Source: Ehretia macrophylla
Lineage: Eukaryota > Streptophyta > Magnoliopsida > Boraginales > Ehretiaceae
Direction: 5' to 3'
Length of the DNA: 64,000 nucleotides
Assembly (NCBI GenBank): GCA_037974665.1
Contig: CM075770.1
Location: 95,972,850 to 96,036,849, forward strand
A program made the translations under genes and the position numbers. The notes beneath the pieces were generated by a model, which did not search any database, was not told the DNA's origin, and saw only the letters and a program-made list of their open reading frames with translations. Positions within the stretch are counted from its first letter, which is position 1, and the number at the start of each line of letters is the position of its first letter. Below are positions 1-12,706 of this stretch, piece after piece.

Positions 1-235
1 ATGACTATCATTTTCCTTTCGCAATAATTTATTTATAAATTGCATTTTGATCGTTCGTTCAAATGGATCTTATTTGTTAATGATAATATATCATTATCTA
101 TGTGCATTCATTCACTGATCATCAACTTGAAAATGCAACTCATTCATATAACAATCAATTTATTCATATAATATAATACGCAGTCCATATATATAATATT
201 ACATTTATTCATATAATATAACAGCCACAACTTTG

Positions 236-1356
236 TTCTAATACCTAAGAAAAATGCTCCAAAAAATTGGACTGGATTTAGGCCAATTAGCTTATGCAAT
301 GTCCTCAACAAAAGTATCACAAAAGTCCTTACAAGCAGACTTGCTAAAGTTCTTCCAAGAATCATCTCTATGCAGCAAAGTGGATTTGTGCCAGGGAGGC
401 AAATTGAAGAAAACATATTTCTAGCCCAAGAACTGATTCATAGAATGAACAAAAAAAACAAGAGGAGGAAATGTCATTATGAAATTAGACATGTTGAAAG
501 CCTATGATAGGCTGGACTGGGAGTTCATATACTTTATGCTAAAAGCTTTTGGATTTGATGAATGCTAGATCTCCAAAGTCAAAAATAGCATAAACAATTG
601 CTGGTTCTCACTCTTGATTAATGGGGAAAACTCAAGTTTCTTCAAATCTAGCAGAGGGTTAAGGCAGGGAGATCCTATATCTCCCGCTTTGTTTATAATT
701 GCAGCTGAATTCCTCTCAAGAGGTTTGTCAGATTTATTTCTGCAGTTCCCATCCATGAGATATACCACAGGAAGTAGAGCTTATGTGTCGCATCTAGCCT
801 TTGCTGATGATATTATCTTTTTCACTAATGGCTGCAAAAATTCTATAAAAAAAATCATGGAATTTGTGAATCTATATGAAAAGGCTTCGGGCCAAAAAGT
901 TAATCAGTCAAAAAGTGGCTTTATTCTGGCAAAGCATACCTCTGCAACTAGAGCCAATATAATAGCTGAAATCACTGGGTTCACAAAGCAAGCCCTGCCT
1001 ATGAAATATCTTGGAATCCCTTTGTATAAGGGTTCAAAGAAGAACTTCTTATTTGATGAACTGATGCAAAAGATCCAAGTTAGACTCACTGGATGGGAGC
1101 AGAAAACTTTATCAGCAGGAGGAAAAAAGTTTTGATGCAAAGCATACTTATATCTATGCATTTATATATGTTGCAGGCAATCAACCCAACCAACAATGTT
1201 ATACAAAGAATCGAAAGACTTTTCAACAGATTCCTATAGGGGAGTGATAGCAAGCAGAAGAGAATTCACTGGTGTAGTTGGAATGCTATCTGCAAACCCA
1301 AGAAGGAAGGAGGACTGGGTTTCAGAAGCTTACATGAATCAGCAGCTGCTTTTAGC
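236..1356 (+). pseudogene. LINE reverse transcriptase domain, broken
   Basis: The frame beginning near 236 encodes the RT N-terminal signature (an LIPKKNAP-like start followed by FRPISLCN). It then shifts near 480 into a frame with KAYDRLDW, hits a TAG at 567, and continues at 614-1135 with GLRQGDPISPALF and the catalytic LAFADDIIFF box, which carries the two aspartates of the RT active site. An A-rich run near 1128 causes another shift. The frame after it continues with a KVLMQSIL-like thumb region and a TAG at 1237. The order and motifs are those of plant L1-clade RTs (RVT_1 family). The catalytic residues are visible, but the gene cannot be translated as one protein. Confidence 0.88.
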
Positions 1357-2870
1357 GTGAAGATGTTGTGGAAATTCAGAACTTCTGACAGCCTGTGGGC
1401 AAAGTTTATGAGAGAATGCTACTGCAAAAACAAACATCCTATGGAAGTTAAGGTAAAACAACAGGATTCTCTTATGTGGAAAAGAATGAAAAGTGCAGCT
1501 ACTACTGGAGAAAAACATATAAGATGGAAAGTTGGTAGGGGCAATGTCTCATTCTGGCATGACATTTGGTGGGGAAACCAACCCCTAAAAGACTTCTACC
1601 AAGGGCAAACGAACTCCAATATGATAGTGAACCAATTCTTTCGGCAAGGGAACTGGGATATTGAAAAGCTGAAAGAGATCCTATCTAATCAAATGGTGGA
1701 AGAAATTAGAGATATTAGTTACAATCAAGACCAAGAGGATGTGGCTATATGGAATCAAACTCCAAATGGTTTGTTCACTCTAAAAAGTGCCTGGCAAACT
1801 ATCAGGCAGAAGAATGCTACTCGGTTGATTTATGAGAGAATTTGGCACTCCTCCATCCCCATAAAAATCTTCTTCTTTATTTGGAGAAGTTTAAAATGTT
1901 GGCTTCCAATTGATACAAGACTGCAGAGAAAAAGCATTCCTTTGGCATCCAAATGCCAATGTTGCAATGAAATGGAGACACAAGCCCTTTGCTTATTTGA
2001 AAGTAACAAGGCTAAGAGAACTTGGGAGCATTTCACCAACATTTTTGGAGTTAAAATGATCAACACCAATATTGCCAACTATTGGCTTTCCTTTTGGATA
2101 TTTTCAGGAGATTATGTGTGTAAAGGACATATCAGAATTATTATACCTCTCCTTATCATGTGGTCTCTTTGGATTGAGAGAAATAACTCTAAACATAAAG
2201 GCTTGGGATTCAGTGTTGAAAGAGCTATATGGAGAGTCTACAAGGTTATATCTCAATCGTTTCTTGCTAGTTTACTTACCAAGAAACAATGGAGAGGGGA
2301 CTCTTCATTAATGCCAGTTTTTCATTGCATGTACAAAGGCAGAAATACATATTTACCTAAGATGGTGATCTGGAGAAAACCTAAGAAAGGCAGCTATAAA
2401 TTGAATGTTGATAGAAGTTTTTTTGGATGCAAAGGAATTGCAGGAGGAGGAGGAGTAATTAGAGACTATAAGGGCAATGTAATTCTGTGTTTCTACAGAA
2501 ACTTTGGTCATCTAACTCCTATAAAGGCTGAAATTCTAACTCTCATTCATGGCCTTGCACTTTGCAGAGACATGGGGATCAAAAGAATATGGGCTGAAAT
2601 TGATGCACCTAGTGTTGTACAACTGAATACCAGAAGAAAACAGGCTCTTGGGACATCGCTTATGCAATAGAGAAAGCTAGAAGTCTCTTGAAGATTTGTA
2701 ATGTTGTCCTCACTCATATTTTTAGAGAAGGAAATCAAATGGCGGACTACTTAGCAAATAAAGGAGCTGCCTCTAACAGTGATGCATGTTTCATTTTTTT
2801 GCAACAACATAAGAAACTGAAGGGAATTATGAGAATTGATAAAGCTGGACTGCCATGCTTCAGAGCATAA
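1357..2870 (+). pseudogene. LINE zf-RVT and C-terminal RNase H domains, broken
   Basis: An open frame of 437 codons (1357-2670) carries the zinc-binding region typical of plant LINE pol proteins (KSAWQTI, IWHSSIPIKIFFFIWR, CQCCNE). It then enters an RVT_3-type RNase H domain: LNVDRSF where the family normally has a D-G-S, the glutamate in KAEI, and an AEIDAP segment. The frame shifts near 2665 and the last motif, MADYLANKG with the final catalytic aspartate, lies in another frame at 2688-2870. The family fit is strong. The glycine-to-arginine change after the first aspartate and the frameshift indicate a dead gene. Confidence 0.85.
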
Positions 2871-3122
2871 GAAAGGCAGGGGTTTAAATGGAGACCTCTA
2901 TCTTTGGTTCTACAGTTTTAAATAGATAGGACTAGGAAATTTGTAAAATAGAGGTGGTTTGTACCTCTAAGTAGAGTAGTTGGATGATGGGGCAAGTAAG
3001 TCCCCCATTTTCATTTAAAGGTAAGGCTAGAAGTCCACATTCAAGCTATGTAATCTTTCTTTTTGATTTAAATAAAATCCCAGAAGGAAGTACTCCTCAT
3101 TTAAATAATAAAAAAAAAAAAA
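2871..3122 (+). other. LINE 3' untranslated region with poly-A tail
   Basis: This is non-coding sequence downstream of the RNase H stop, ending in an AATAAT-like signal and a run of 13 A residues (3110-3122). An upstream AATAAA lies near 3070. The position immediately after the pol frame and the terminal A run fit a target-primed reverse-transcription product. Confidence 0.75.
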
Positions 3123-3334
3123 GTCAAACTTGTTCATTGCATGCCCAAAAAGTGGCAGTAGCTCGCATGTATCATATAAGTTGGTAAAGATATAAAGCTG
3201 GTCTCTACTTCTTCGTGCTAAATGGTGGCAGCATGGTCGGATCCTCGGCATCACATGGTTTCGGCTTATTTGAAGCATGAGTATGCTTATTAATGCGGCA
3301 ATTCAGAGAGGCAACTTGTGAAATATGTTATATT

Positions 3335-3378
3335 AATGTGTGTGTGTATATATATATATATATGTGTGTTTTTTTTTA
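3335..3378. repeat. TG/TA microsatellite plus T tract
   Basis: A short run of TG dinucleotides passes into TA dinucleotides, then TG again, then a run of T. Simple-sequence repeat with no coding content. Confidence 0.9.
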
Positions 3379-5275
3379 TAGAATATTATACACCCCCAAG
3401 GTGTTTGATAAAGTGCCCAGGTGCAAATTGCATTAAAAACTTATGCAGATGGATGATTCTCTTTTTGTGAGCCAAAGGTGTTTGATACAATGTCAAAGTG
3501 CATTTTCTACCCAAATGCTAGTTTCTCACTTTTCCTTATCGAGCATAGGACTAAATATTTGGATTTAACACATCTCAGCTTCTTATGGAAATTTTGTTTG
3601 GCCGTGAACATTATATAGCTTCATTGTTTTGAACTAAAAATTCATTTGTGCTGATGAAAAACTACGTGACTGATTTACGAATCTCATTGTACTGCTAGTT
3701 TCGCTACTCAGCGATTATGATTCGTAAGGAGTAAGATGAAGTTTTGAGTTCAATTGCTCATTATTTGCTCCCTTTCCCTAAACCTGTAGTACTCATTAGG
3801 ACAAACTATTGTATACCCTGCTTTAATCTAGTTTCAACATGTATCTTTTTCAAAAAAGAAGGCTACTGCATCTAAATTTTAATCAATGCATTTGTCAACA
3901 ATAGTAGTGGACAACAATGTGGAATCAAATGATTCATTCTAGATATATTATGGTTATATTTACACTATTTGCTTCCACGTGATTTGTGTTGGGTTCTTGT
4001 GATTCACACATCTTTCTAAAACTCTAGGAGCCTTCCATTAGCAGGGGCAAATCTGATCATATACATGCGATTTATGAATCATGCATGTTTAAATTGCTCC
4101 ATATGATACGGTAGTCACATAGCAAAGTATGATTGATACTTGAATCTTAAATGCTTACATAATCATGCATCTCACAATAATTATGAGTTCTATTCAATTA
4201 CTGCGCACTACATACATAAATCATTATAATAGCATGATACTAAGTGACAGTAGCACATTTATGTGTATCATATGTCCACCCTGCCTTCATGATTACGATA
4301 TAGCCATAAATCTTACAAGCAATATGATTCATGGCATTATTTGAATAAAGTAGCTCTTCATACTAGCATATGATCCATCTTTGCTTAAACTTATTATTTG
4401 AGCATCTAATCCTCTGATCTTGTTGCTTCTCTATTAAATTAAGAATGATCTCTCATTATCTAGTTCTAACTAGAAGCTCTAGCAGATAAGCTTAAGTCCA
4501 AAATTCATAAGAGAAGTTCAAAGTATAGAGACTGCAAATCAGTTTTTTGGGCCAACTTTGCACAATAAATTGCACCAACTGGGAAATAATTATGTGCTAA
4601 TTTATATATGGTTAGAAATATCTATAAGTGTAGTTTTAGACTCTTCAAGTGGTTCGTGATTTGGACTTTCCTAGAGAACCTTATGACCATTTTTGCTGAA
4701 TGTGTTTGATTTGTTATGAAATGGCAAATTGGCATCAATAAGCTCATTTTTACATAATTAACATGCTGCACATTTCAATTGTAATTTCTTGCAGTTACAT
4801 GAGTTGCTGCACATTAATAGTATGTTCCCCCATCTTTTGATGTTGATGGGAGAAGTACCTTTTCCAGCACAATATAATCTTACTATGATTATAATTATCT
4901 TCATTTTAATGAAGTTTGTTAAAGAAAAATGGTTAAATGAGTGATACAAATCCAATCTGCAATTGACTTATTCGTACCAGCACCCTGACTGGTCAAAAGC
5001 ATGAGGCATTGGGAAAGAAGAATTTCTTCAAGTGGGGATAGACTATGATTTTCACCATCAAACTAGTAGTGTTCTTTAGTTTGCTTTCTAAATGACATTC
5101 TAAATTCAAAACCATAACTATAGTACTAACAATTTCCTCTATTTTACTACATTAGCTTCACTAATCTTCCCTGACATTTCAAGTTAGACGAGATGGCATA
5201 TATAAAGCTATTGCATATACAAAGAGGGGGAGGAAATTGCTAAAGAAAATTCATGACCAAGTTGATTCCTAAAAG
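3379..5275. other. AT-rich intergenic DNA, nothing recognised
   Basis: No open frame longer than about 65 codons, no splice-delimited protein homology that I can recognise and no clear repeat boundary. It may be unique host DNA or very old transposon debris. Confidence 0.5.
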
Positions 5276-7169
5276 TGTGATGCAAACAACGGTCCATACA
5301 GACCCACCAGAGCTTCAACAAATCTACAAGCTCCTTATATAGGCCTACGAGCCACAATCGAGCCTTCATGCCATATTAGCCTACGGGATTAGTTATCTTA
5401 AAGAGAATCATCAACGACAATGGTTGTTATATCAACCCGACCTCGACCTCAATGAGGGTGATTAGATTAACGTATCCTCAACCTCAACAAGGATGATTGA
5501 ATCAATTTAACAACTATACGAGTGAGGGAATTGGATCTTAGTCCCACTCAATAAAAGCTACAACCCAACACCCCATAGGAGTGAGAGAATTGTATTCATA
5601 GAACCCACTGTACGTAATCTATGACCCAACACCCCATAGGAGTGAGGAAATTGGATCAAGGTCCCCCTTAATAAAATCTACAACCTAGCACCCCATAGGA
5701 GTGAGAGAATTGGATCATATCAGCCTCTATGCTGCGTTAAAAGTTTGCAACCTTACACATTCTTATCGCATTCGTATTCTTTCACCCATCACACATTCAC
5801 ATTCAATTAGAGATGACAGCTAAGTAGGTTGCATCTCAACACATTTAACATTCATATAACACTTCATTTAACACTTTAATATCATTCAATAGGTGACAAG
5901 GTAGGCCACCATAACAGTTGCAAATACCATTAATCATTAAGCATTCCATTGCAAGTAGCATAACACAACTTTATCGGTTCAGTTAACCTATCTACGGTTC
6001 TCCAAAAATTATAAAACTTTGCAGTGACATAGATTATCAAATGTAGATAGCTTTAGAATTAAATAGAGCTCAATTTGAAGTTAAATTCACTGAGTAATGC
6101 CCCTAAGAACAAAAGTTGCACAAACTGTCCAGTGCAGCACTTTTAACAGTAACTCACTGAAATTGATTTTAATGAACACCTTAACTATAGAATTAGGAAA
6201 TGCACATAGAAGAAAATTTGTACTACTACCTCTCTAGAATAACATATCCACAATTCAGCCACAAAAAAAATGTTTACTATATCAAATCAGCCAAGGAATT
6301 CATTGCGCAAAAACTGGAATTTATGGACAACTATACAAATTCACACAAAACTCTTGCTAAACTTACTTCTAAGCCATGAAATCAAGCTATGAACATATTT
6401 ATATGCATATGAACTCCATATTTAAACATAGCACAAGGATTGAACCCATTTCTAGGTATAAAAATCAAACTACAACACATTTTAGCCAACAACAAGATTT
6501 AATGGTTCAATCTTGAAACCAAACAAGTATGTTACTCTCTAAGCTCTACTTAGCAAGATAAAAGAGCATATTCAACATATAAAGCATAAATAAGCAAGCT
6601 CATAAACAAGACATCAACTTTAAACTCTTAGATTTAAAATCCCCTCACCTTAAATCCTTAGAAATGCTAGAATAGGCAACAAGGAGGCTAGAATAAGCAA
6701 GTTCTAACTTCAATTTGAGTGAAAAGGCCTTCTTTCTTCTTTTTCTTCTTCTTTAAAAATGGATGAAAACCTAGGTTGAGCACTATTCATCTTCCCTATT
6801 TTTCAGTCGTGCTCTCTCTCATTTCTCTCATTTCATTATTTTGCTTGCTTTGGCTTTGCTTTGTTTTATTATTTGGTCAAGAGATCAAGGGTTAAGTCAA
6901 TGCAAGACTAAAGGTTAAGTCAAAGTCTTATTTTGGTAGGTAGGGAAATATCTAAAGAGTGTAAAAAGACCACTTATGCAAGCTTTTTATTATAATTACA
7001 AGTATGTCATTCTCTACCAAATTAAATAAAATGCCACTTTAATTACAATTACATAAAGTCTAAATGCACATATCACATTCAAATAATAAATTAAGCAATT
7101 AAATGCACATATTACATCAAATAATAGTTAAAGCAAATAGTGGCATATAAATTCCACATCTGGGTCTCA
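5276..7169 (-). repeat. Divergent solo or orphan LTR (Ty3-like), minus strand
   Basis: Read on the minus strand, the segment begins TGAGACCC and ends GCATCACA, the TG...CA ends of an LTR. It contains the same module (CCTAC-TTGTC-like motif, the GTGAGGGAATTGG motif and the CCCAACACCCC motif) as the better delimited LTRs at 7225, 20173, 34597 and 48766. It has no coding capacity. I could not find matching 5-bp duplications at its ends (AAAAG versus AGTTC), so the ends are tentative. It could also be the surviving LTR of a rearranged element. Confidence 0.5.
5515..5725. repeat. Tandem array of about 60-bp units within the LTR
   Basis: The motif CACCCCATAGGAGTGAG followed by AATTG recurs at about 60-bp intervals, giving three clear copies and a fourth partial copy at the left edge. 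The copies differ by a few bases. It lies within the shared LTR block described for other LTRs here. Confidence 0.75.
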
Positions 7170-7224
7170 AGTTCCTACCTATTAACAAGTTAGAATCTAT
7201 ACTATTAATGGTCCGTAGCACATC

Positions 7225-9784
7225 TATAATACCCCTATCAGGTATAAATCAGGATAAATTGATAAATTATTAAGAAATGATCTATTAGCATTTTAACACA
7301 TTCAAGTTAAATATGTGATCGAAATGTATCAAAAGTGATGCCGCGACATTTTAAATGGATACTGAGTTGAATTAAATAAGTTTTACTTAGAAGTTATGAA
7401 TCGGTTTTAGGCCAAATTTGGAATAAACACTATATCGATGGGGAAGAGTTAGGTGGTGAATTATATATGGATGGAAATCTCTACGAGTCTAGTTTCTAAC
7501 GCTTCAAACGGTTCTCCAATTGGAGTTCTCTTGCATAAGTTATGATCGTTTTAGAAAAATGTGTCAGAACTACCTTTAAGATGCGAAAATAAAACTTAGA
7601 CGTTATTTTTGTCTCGATATGATTTATTCAACTCTGATTGGATTTATTGGGTCAAAATTAGTTGTAATTGTACACATGTTGGTAGACTTTTGGCATTAGA
7701 AAGTAATTTATAAGACATTTAGTACATAACATAATTCTAATTGGCATGTGGCATTTAATAAGATTCTAGAAGGATCATTTTAACCACACCAATAGGATAA
7801 ACCAAACAAAATAAAAGAAAAGGAAACGAAGAGTGAATGAGTCGGCCAAAGAGGAAATAAAAAGGGGAGAGAGAGAGAGAAAAAAAAAAGTTAGGACAAG
7901 AGGAGAAAGAGAAGAAGAAGAAGAAGAGATGAAGAAATCTTGCATTTTGGCTCAAATTTCTTGCTCTACTTTGCATTTCCTACAAAACTAAGTTGAGGGG
8001 TTTAGTTATTTTATGCATTTATGGTAGTTTTGAAAGAGGAAAATTTATGTTATGTTATGGAATGGTAGATTTAGCTATGGAATTGCATATTATAGCGATT
8101 GTTGCAAGAAACTTGTGCATTATACTCTTGGAAGTTGGAATCTTAAGTGATTAAAATAGTTGTCTAGTATGTTGAATACTATGTAGTTTATATGTTTGAT
8201 AAAATGCTTAAAAGAGTATTCCTATCTTGAACATAAACTGTAGACTCTAGGTATATAAACTTATGAATGATTTCATAGCTTGGAGACGAACATTAGTGGA
8301 GTTTTAGTGAATTTTGGGAAAATTACAGAAAATTCCAGCACAGGTGCAAACCTTATTTTTTTTGCTTATTAACCTTGCCTTACGCTTGATTTTGCCTATG
8401 TGTTGCACTTATATTGCATTATAGTTGGCTAGAAAATTGGTTTTGTTATGATTGAGCATTTGTATAGCTTTATAAGATGGTGAATTAGTGGTTATATGCT
8501 AGACAAATAATGATTGGGCATAAGTAGTTTGAATGCTTGGTGGTAAAAAGTATTTTTTGGGAGCGAATGGTCCAGTGAAATGAATGCTAAATGAATAATA
8601 ATTGCTTGGTGGAATTGAAGTCTATATAGTGTAATTGTAAAAGGGAAATGAAGGCTTAAGTAAAATAAAAAGTGCTTTGATACTATAGTTGAAATACTTG
8701 AATGTATAGGTAAATGAAATAAGGACATGTTCTGTAAAATGAATTTATGCTATAACCAAAGATTTACATGAATGCATGCATGTTTACTTGCTATTGAAAG
8801 TTATTAATGAGTATAAATGTTGCATAAACGGTATGATAACCTACTTTGTCATATACCAAATGTGTTATTAAAGTGTTGTTGTTTGTTAATGTGATTAAGG
8901 GAAAACCTACTTTGTTGTCCCCTTGTTTAAAGTGCATTTAACAAATGTGTGAATGATTGATTGAATGTTATCGAAAGGTTGCAACCTTTTATCGAGGCAC
9001 GGTAGTGTTGTGTCTCCACTGGGCGGTAACAGGCTTGCCAGTGATTAGTTACACGACCTCTGTGACCTATTCATTCACTCGCTTGGTCGGTGAAGGCCAT
9101 GAGGTGTTGGGTTGTAGGATTTCGAGGTATATCCTGTGTACACCCACCAGCGTTATAAGGGGATTATCGACATTGCAAGTGCATTAGAACAAAGGAAGTG
9201 GGAGTGATAAGGTGGAATGAAAACCGTATCCTTTTTCTTGTATGGTTATATCGCTTTCATATTACTTGAATAAGTGTTACATGTTTCATTGTTAAATGCT
9301 TCTACATGATATCAATGCTTATACTATTGTTATTGTTGGCTTACTAGTGATATTTTCAAATGATTTTTCAAAGGCTTTCCAAAACTCCCTTCCACTCCCC
9401 TCACAGAGCTTTATAGCTCACCCATTTCATTTTATAAAATGTTTCAGGTGAACTCTTGGGATTCAGAGATTGGTATCGTCGAGAAGATTTTGAGAGATTC
9501 TTTGGGTTTGTGTAGTTAGTTTAAATTGTGAAATCTCTTATAATAGAAAATTGTTATAAAGAGTTTTGTAATGGACTCTTGAATTATATTGAACGTAATG
9601 GAAGGATATTAGTTGCTATGATGTACTATTTTATGGCTATTAGTGAGCAGGCTATTGTATTGTGCCTTAGCGGACTTAGAAGGAGCGACCTTCTTAAGCC
9701 CGTGGCATCACGATCCCGTTAATATTTTGTGAATTTGCAGATATTCTATGGTATTAGAGACTTTATTGATAGGGGATCGTGACA
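7225..9784 (+). repeat. 5' LTR of the LARD element
   Basis: About 2.56 kb, matching 14408-14497 plus 26462-28899 over its whole length with many substitutions, so the insertion is not recent. It starts TATAATACCCCTATC and ends GGGATCGTGACA, immediately before a PBS. It contains a purine-rich tract (about 7860-7935), the shared LTR block (about 8840-9150) and a GC-poor 3' part. Short open frames inside it (for example 8957-9187) are not supported as genes. Confidence 0.88.
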
Positions 9785-9786
9785 AG

Positions 9787-9798
9787 TGGTATCAGAGC
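9787..9798 (+). other. Primer-binding site, initiator tRNA-Met type
   Basis: TGGTATCAGAGC follows the end of the 5' LTR after a 2-nt spacer (AG). This is complementary to the 3' end of plant initiator tRNA-Met, the usual primer for plant LTR retrotransposons, and it fixes the + orientation of the element. Confidence 0.92.
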
Positions 9799-9842
9799 TA
9801 TAGGTTGTGAATCCTTGGGATAGAGTTGGTTATGATATTATC

Positions 9843-9843
<1 letters not shown>

Positions 9844-9899
<56 letters not shown>
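9844..9899. repeat. (TA)n microsatellite
   Basis: A near-perfect run of TA dinucleotides of about 50 bp in the internal region of the LARD element, just downstream of the PBS. Confidence 0.95.
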
Positions 9900-10100
9900 A
9901 ATGGGCTTGAGCTTGATTCCTTGAGCCAAGGTTATAGATTGTGATTCCTTGAGAACTTGTGAATGAAGGTTGAGTTAAAGGTTATGACTCATTGCGTAGG
10001 AATTTGGCTATAATATCATTATGTACATATGAGTTGCCTTGGGGTTATGAATTAAAGTTATTGGGTTATTGATCAATAAGATCTTAGTATGGATAGGTAG

Positions 10101-12701
10101 TGAAATAACCCGATTCCTCACGGAACCGAGTCCAGACATAGAAACTTGTTCCAACCCCAAGGCAAGAAACGAGAGAAAACAGACGGAGTTTCCCCTGTAC
10201 AATGGATTGTCTAGAACCTGTCCAATCAAACTCAACCACAAGCATTTCACAACAATACATTTGAAATATGCATGGTACGTTCAACATCTCTTTATATTTT
10301 ACAACCCAAGTCCATTAACTTTACAAGCCAAACTAACCTAGGCATACAATTATCACATTTCCACAATGACTATTAAACTTATAACATTCTTTAACATTTC
10401 CAAACTATGAACTATCACGAGCAAAATGGAACTTCTTGCATAGTAGGCCCAAACAACTAGAAAAATACCTTAAAGTCCACCTCGCTTAACCAGAAATTGT
10501 TAGAGAAAAGAGGTGAGCAACCACGTGCTCAATGAACGGGGACAAGTACGAGGAGTTTTGAAAAGCCTTTTTCCATGATGCAATGCACGTAAATCAAGTA
10601 TCATGAATTAAAGGGAAGATACATAGTAAATAGGCATTAGTAATATACATAGCCAGCAAATAAGCACTAATGCCAAGTAAACTTAAGTAAAGTAAACACA
10701 TCATTTTCATGAAGCACGTAAGCCAAGTAACATATAACAACAATAGATAAACTTGAGATAGACAATACACGTTTATGTAAAGCAATAAGCTTCCAATCAA
10801 GCAATAAGTAACTGTATAAGCACTTATGAAAAGGATACGATTCCACTTGCTGTAACTGCTCTTTATTCCACTTCCATAACACTTAACGCTTAAACACTTG
10901 CCAGTATCCCCTTATCACTCCCGCTTGGGTACTTTGGATGTACCTGAAACCTATAACCCAATACCCCAAGGCCTTCAATGACCAAACGAGTGAGGGAATA
11001 GGATATGGAGGTTGTACAATCAATCACTGGAAAGCTTGCTGCCACCCAGTGAAGGCACACAACACTACCGTGTCTCACTTAAGGTTGCAACCTTCATTAA
11101 TGCTTATTAGATCACCTGATAATCATACATGTAAACATTTGATAAGCACGTACATAAGGGGACAACAAAGTAGGTTGCCCCTCTAGCATTTTTATAAGCA
11201 ATTAAACACTTAAATCCATCAAGCATTAAACACTTTAATCAATCAAGTATTGAACAAACAATATAACCATTAAAATATTCATGCACTTAGCATTAGCATG
11301 TAAGCACTTTAATCATTCAAGTATTAAGTAAACAATATAACCATTGAGAACATTCATGCACTTATTGTTAGCAAGCAACACAAGAAAAGGATAATTTCAA
11401 CTAGAATCTCAATTACATTACAAGTTAAATTCAAGCATGAGTTATTCAGTTTGGTTATCAACCCTAATGTTCTCTAAAAACTCTAAAACTGCACAAAAAT
11501 GTAGCTCTTTCAATGTAGATAGGTTTAACATCAAACGGATCTCGATTCAGAGCTATATTCAACAAGATATGACCTCTAGAAACTTATTGTGCAATTTGTC
11601 CTGAACCTACGCGCAAATTAGAACCCTATAGAAATGGCTCTGAAAATGCATCTTAACGACAAATTTAGAACTTCCACCTAAAATAAAGTTTGTTCCTGAA
11701 GGTCTTGAGCACAACATACTAAAATTTCATCCAAATCCAACAATGTGTTCTATTTCAAATAAGCTCTACAAATTAAGTGCGCAAATCTGTCCAGAACTTT
11801 GTGAATTTGTCATTTATGTTTTTGCTATATGTATAAATTGTGAGCTTTGAATTTAAGCTACAAACATGCTTACAAACATTTTAACAAACACTTAGTCCAC
11901 ATATAACACTACTACATCAACTAATAAACAACAATTGCATTCACTACAAGCTTCTAACGTTCTATGGCATAATACACATGTATTACACATATACTTCACC
12001 ATTTTCAAGCTAGCACATGAAACCATGGTTTATCTCAACATTTCACTACAAAGCAATTAACCTACTACTAGCAATTCAACAAGAAATAAGCACAAAATCA
12101 TGAATCCCTCACCTTAGCATGGAGAAATTGCACAAACATGGCTAGGTTGAGCTCAGACTTCTTCTTTTTCTTCTCTTTTTCTCTCTCTTTCTCTTCTTCC
12201 TTCCTCTTCTTTCTCTCCTGATCATTTTTGGTCTCTTGTGTGGTGTGTGTGTGTGTGTCTGTGTTTTAAATAAAGAAGTCTCTAGATAGTTGCCAACAAA
12301 AATGGAAATTATAAAATAACCCTAATAGTTTGCATTTTTGCGTCATTAGAGGCAACTCTGCCATATTTCACTAAAAGATCATAACTTATGTTAGAGGACT
12401 CCAATTTGGGGATCCGTTTAAAGCATTAAAAACTAGAATCATAGAGCTTTCCATCCATATATAATTCGCCACCTAACTCTTTCCCAATCAATATAGGTTT
12501 TATTCCGAAGTTGGCCCAAAACCGATTCGTAACTTCCGAGTAAAACTTGTTTAATTGAACTCGATATCCATTTTAAATATCCCGGCATCACTGTTGACAC
12601 ATTTTGATCACATATTTAACTCGAATGGATTAAAATACTAATAGAACATTCCTTAATAATTTATCAATTTATCCCGATTCACACCTGATAGGGGTATTAT
12701 A
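10101..12701 (-). repeat. Solo LTR inserted in the LARD interior, inverted orientation, mosaic
   Basis: Flanked by the 5-bp duplication GGTAG (10096-10100 and 12702-12706). Read on the minus strand it begins TATAATACCCC and for several hundred bases follows the LARD LTR (7225 onward). The middle also matches the LARD LTR, at a rough by-eye identity of 75-80 percent. Its last 150 bases or so do not match the LARD LTR end and instead resemble the end of the solo LTR at 20173-22704 (an ACAGGTT...GTACAGGGGA segment and GTGAGGAATCGGG). There is no internal domain, so it is a product of LTR-LTR recombination. It contains a pyrimidine tract near 12160-12220 and a GT repeat near 12240. Confidence 0.85.
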
Positions 12702-12706
12702 GGTAG

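Larger units (their letters stand above)
226..3122 (+). mobile_element. 5'-truncated LINE (L1-type non-LTR retrotransposon), degenerate
   Basis: The segment opens inside a reverse transcriptase, runs through the RT core, a zinc-binding zf-RVT region and a plant-type RNase H, and ends in a 3' UTR with a poly-A run at 3110-3122. No endonuclease domain or first ORF precedes it, so the copy is truncated at its 5' end, as is usual for LINEs. The reading frame is broken by at least three frameshifts (near 480, 1130 and 2665) and by stops at 567 and 1237, so it is inactive. I did not find a convincing target-site duplication. The upstream DNA is AT-rich with short repeats and gives no sharp 5' boundary, so the start is approximate. 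Confidence 0.9.

Noticed and set aside
144..416. A 90-codon minus-strand frame at the window start
   Set aside because: It is antisense to the LINE reverse transcriptase start, which has recognisable motifs on the plus strand.
8957..9187. A 76-codon frame repeated in related form at 28091-28333 and on the minus strand near 10890-11078
   Set aside because: It lies in LTR sequence and is repeated because the LTRs are repeated. The copies keep nucleotide motifs rather than a clear protein, and no protein family is recognisable.
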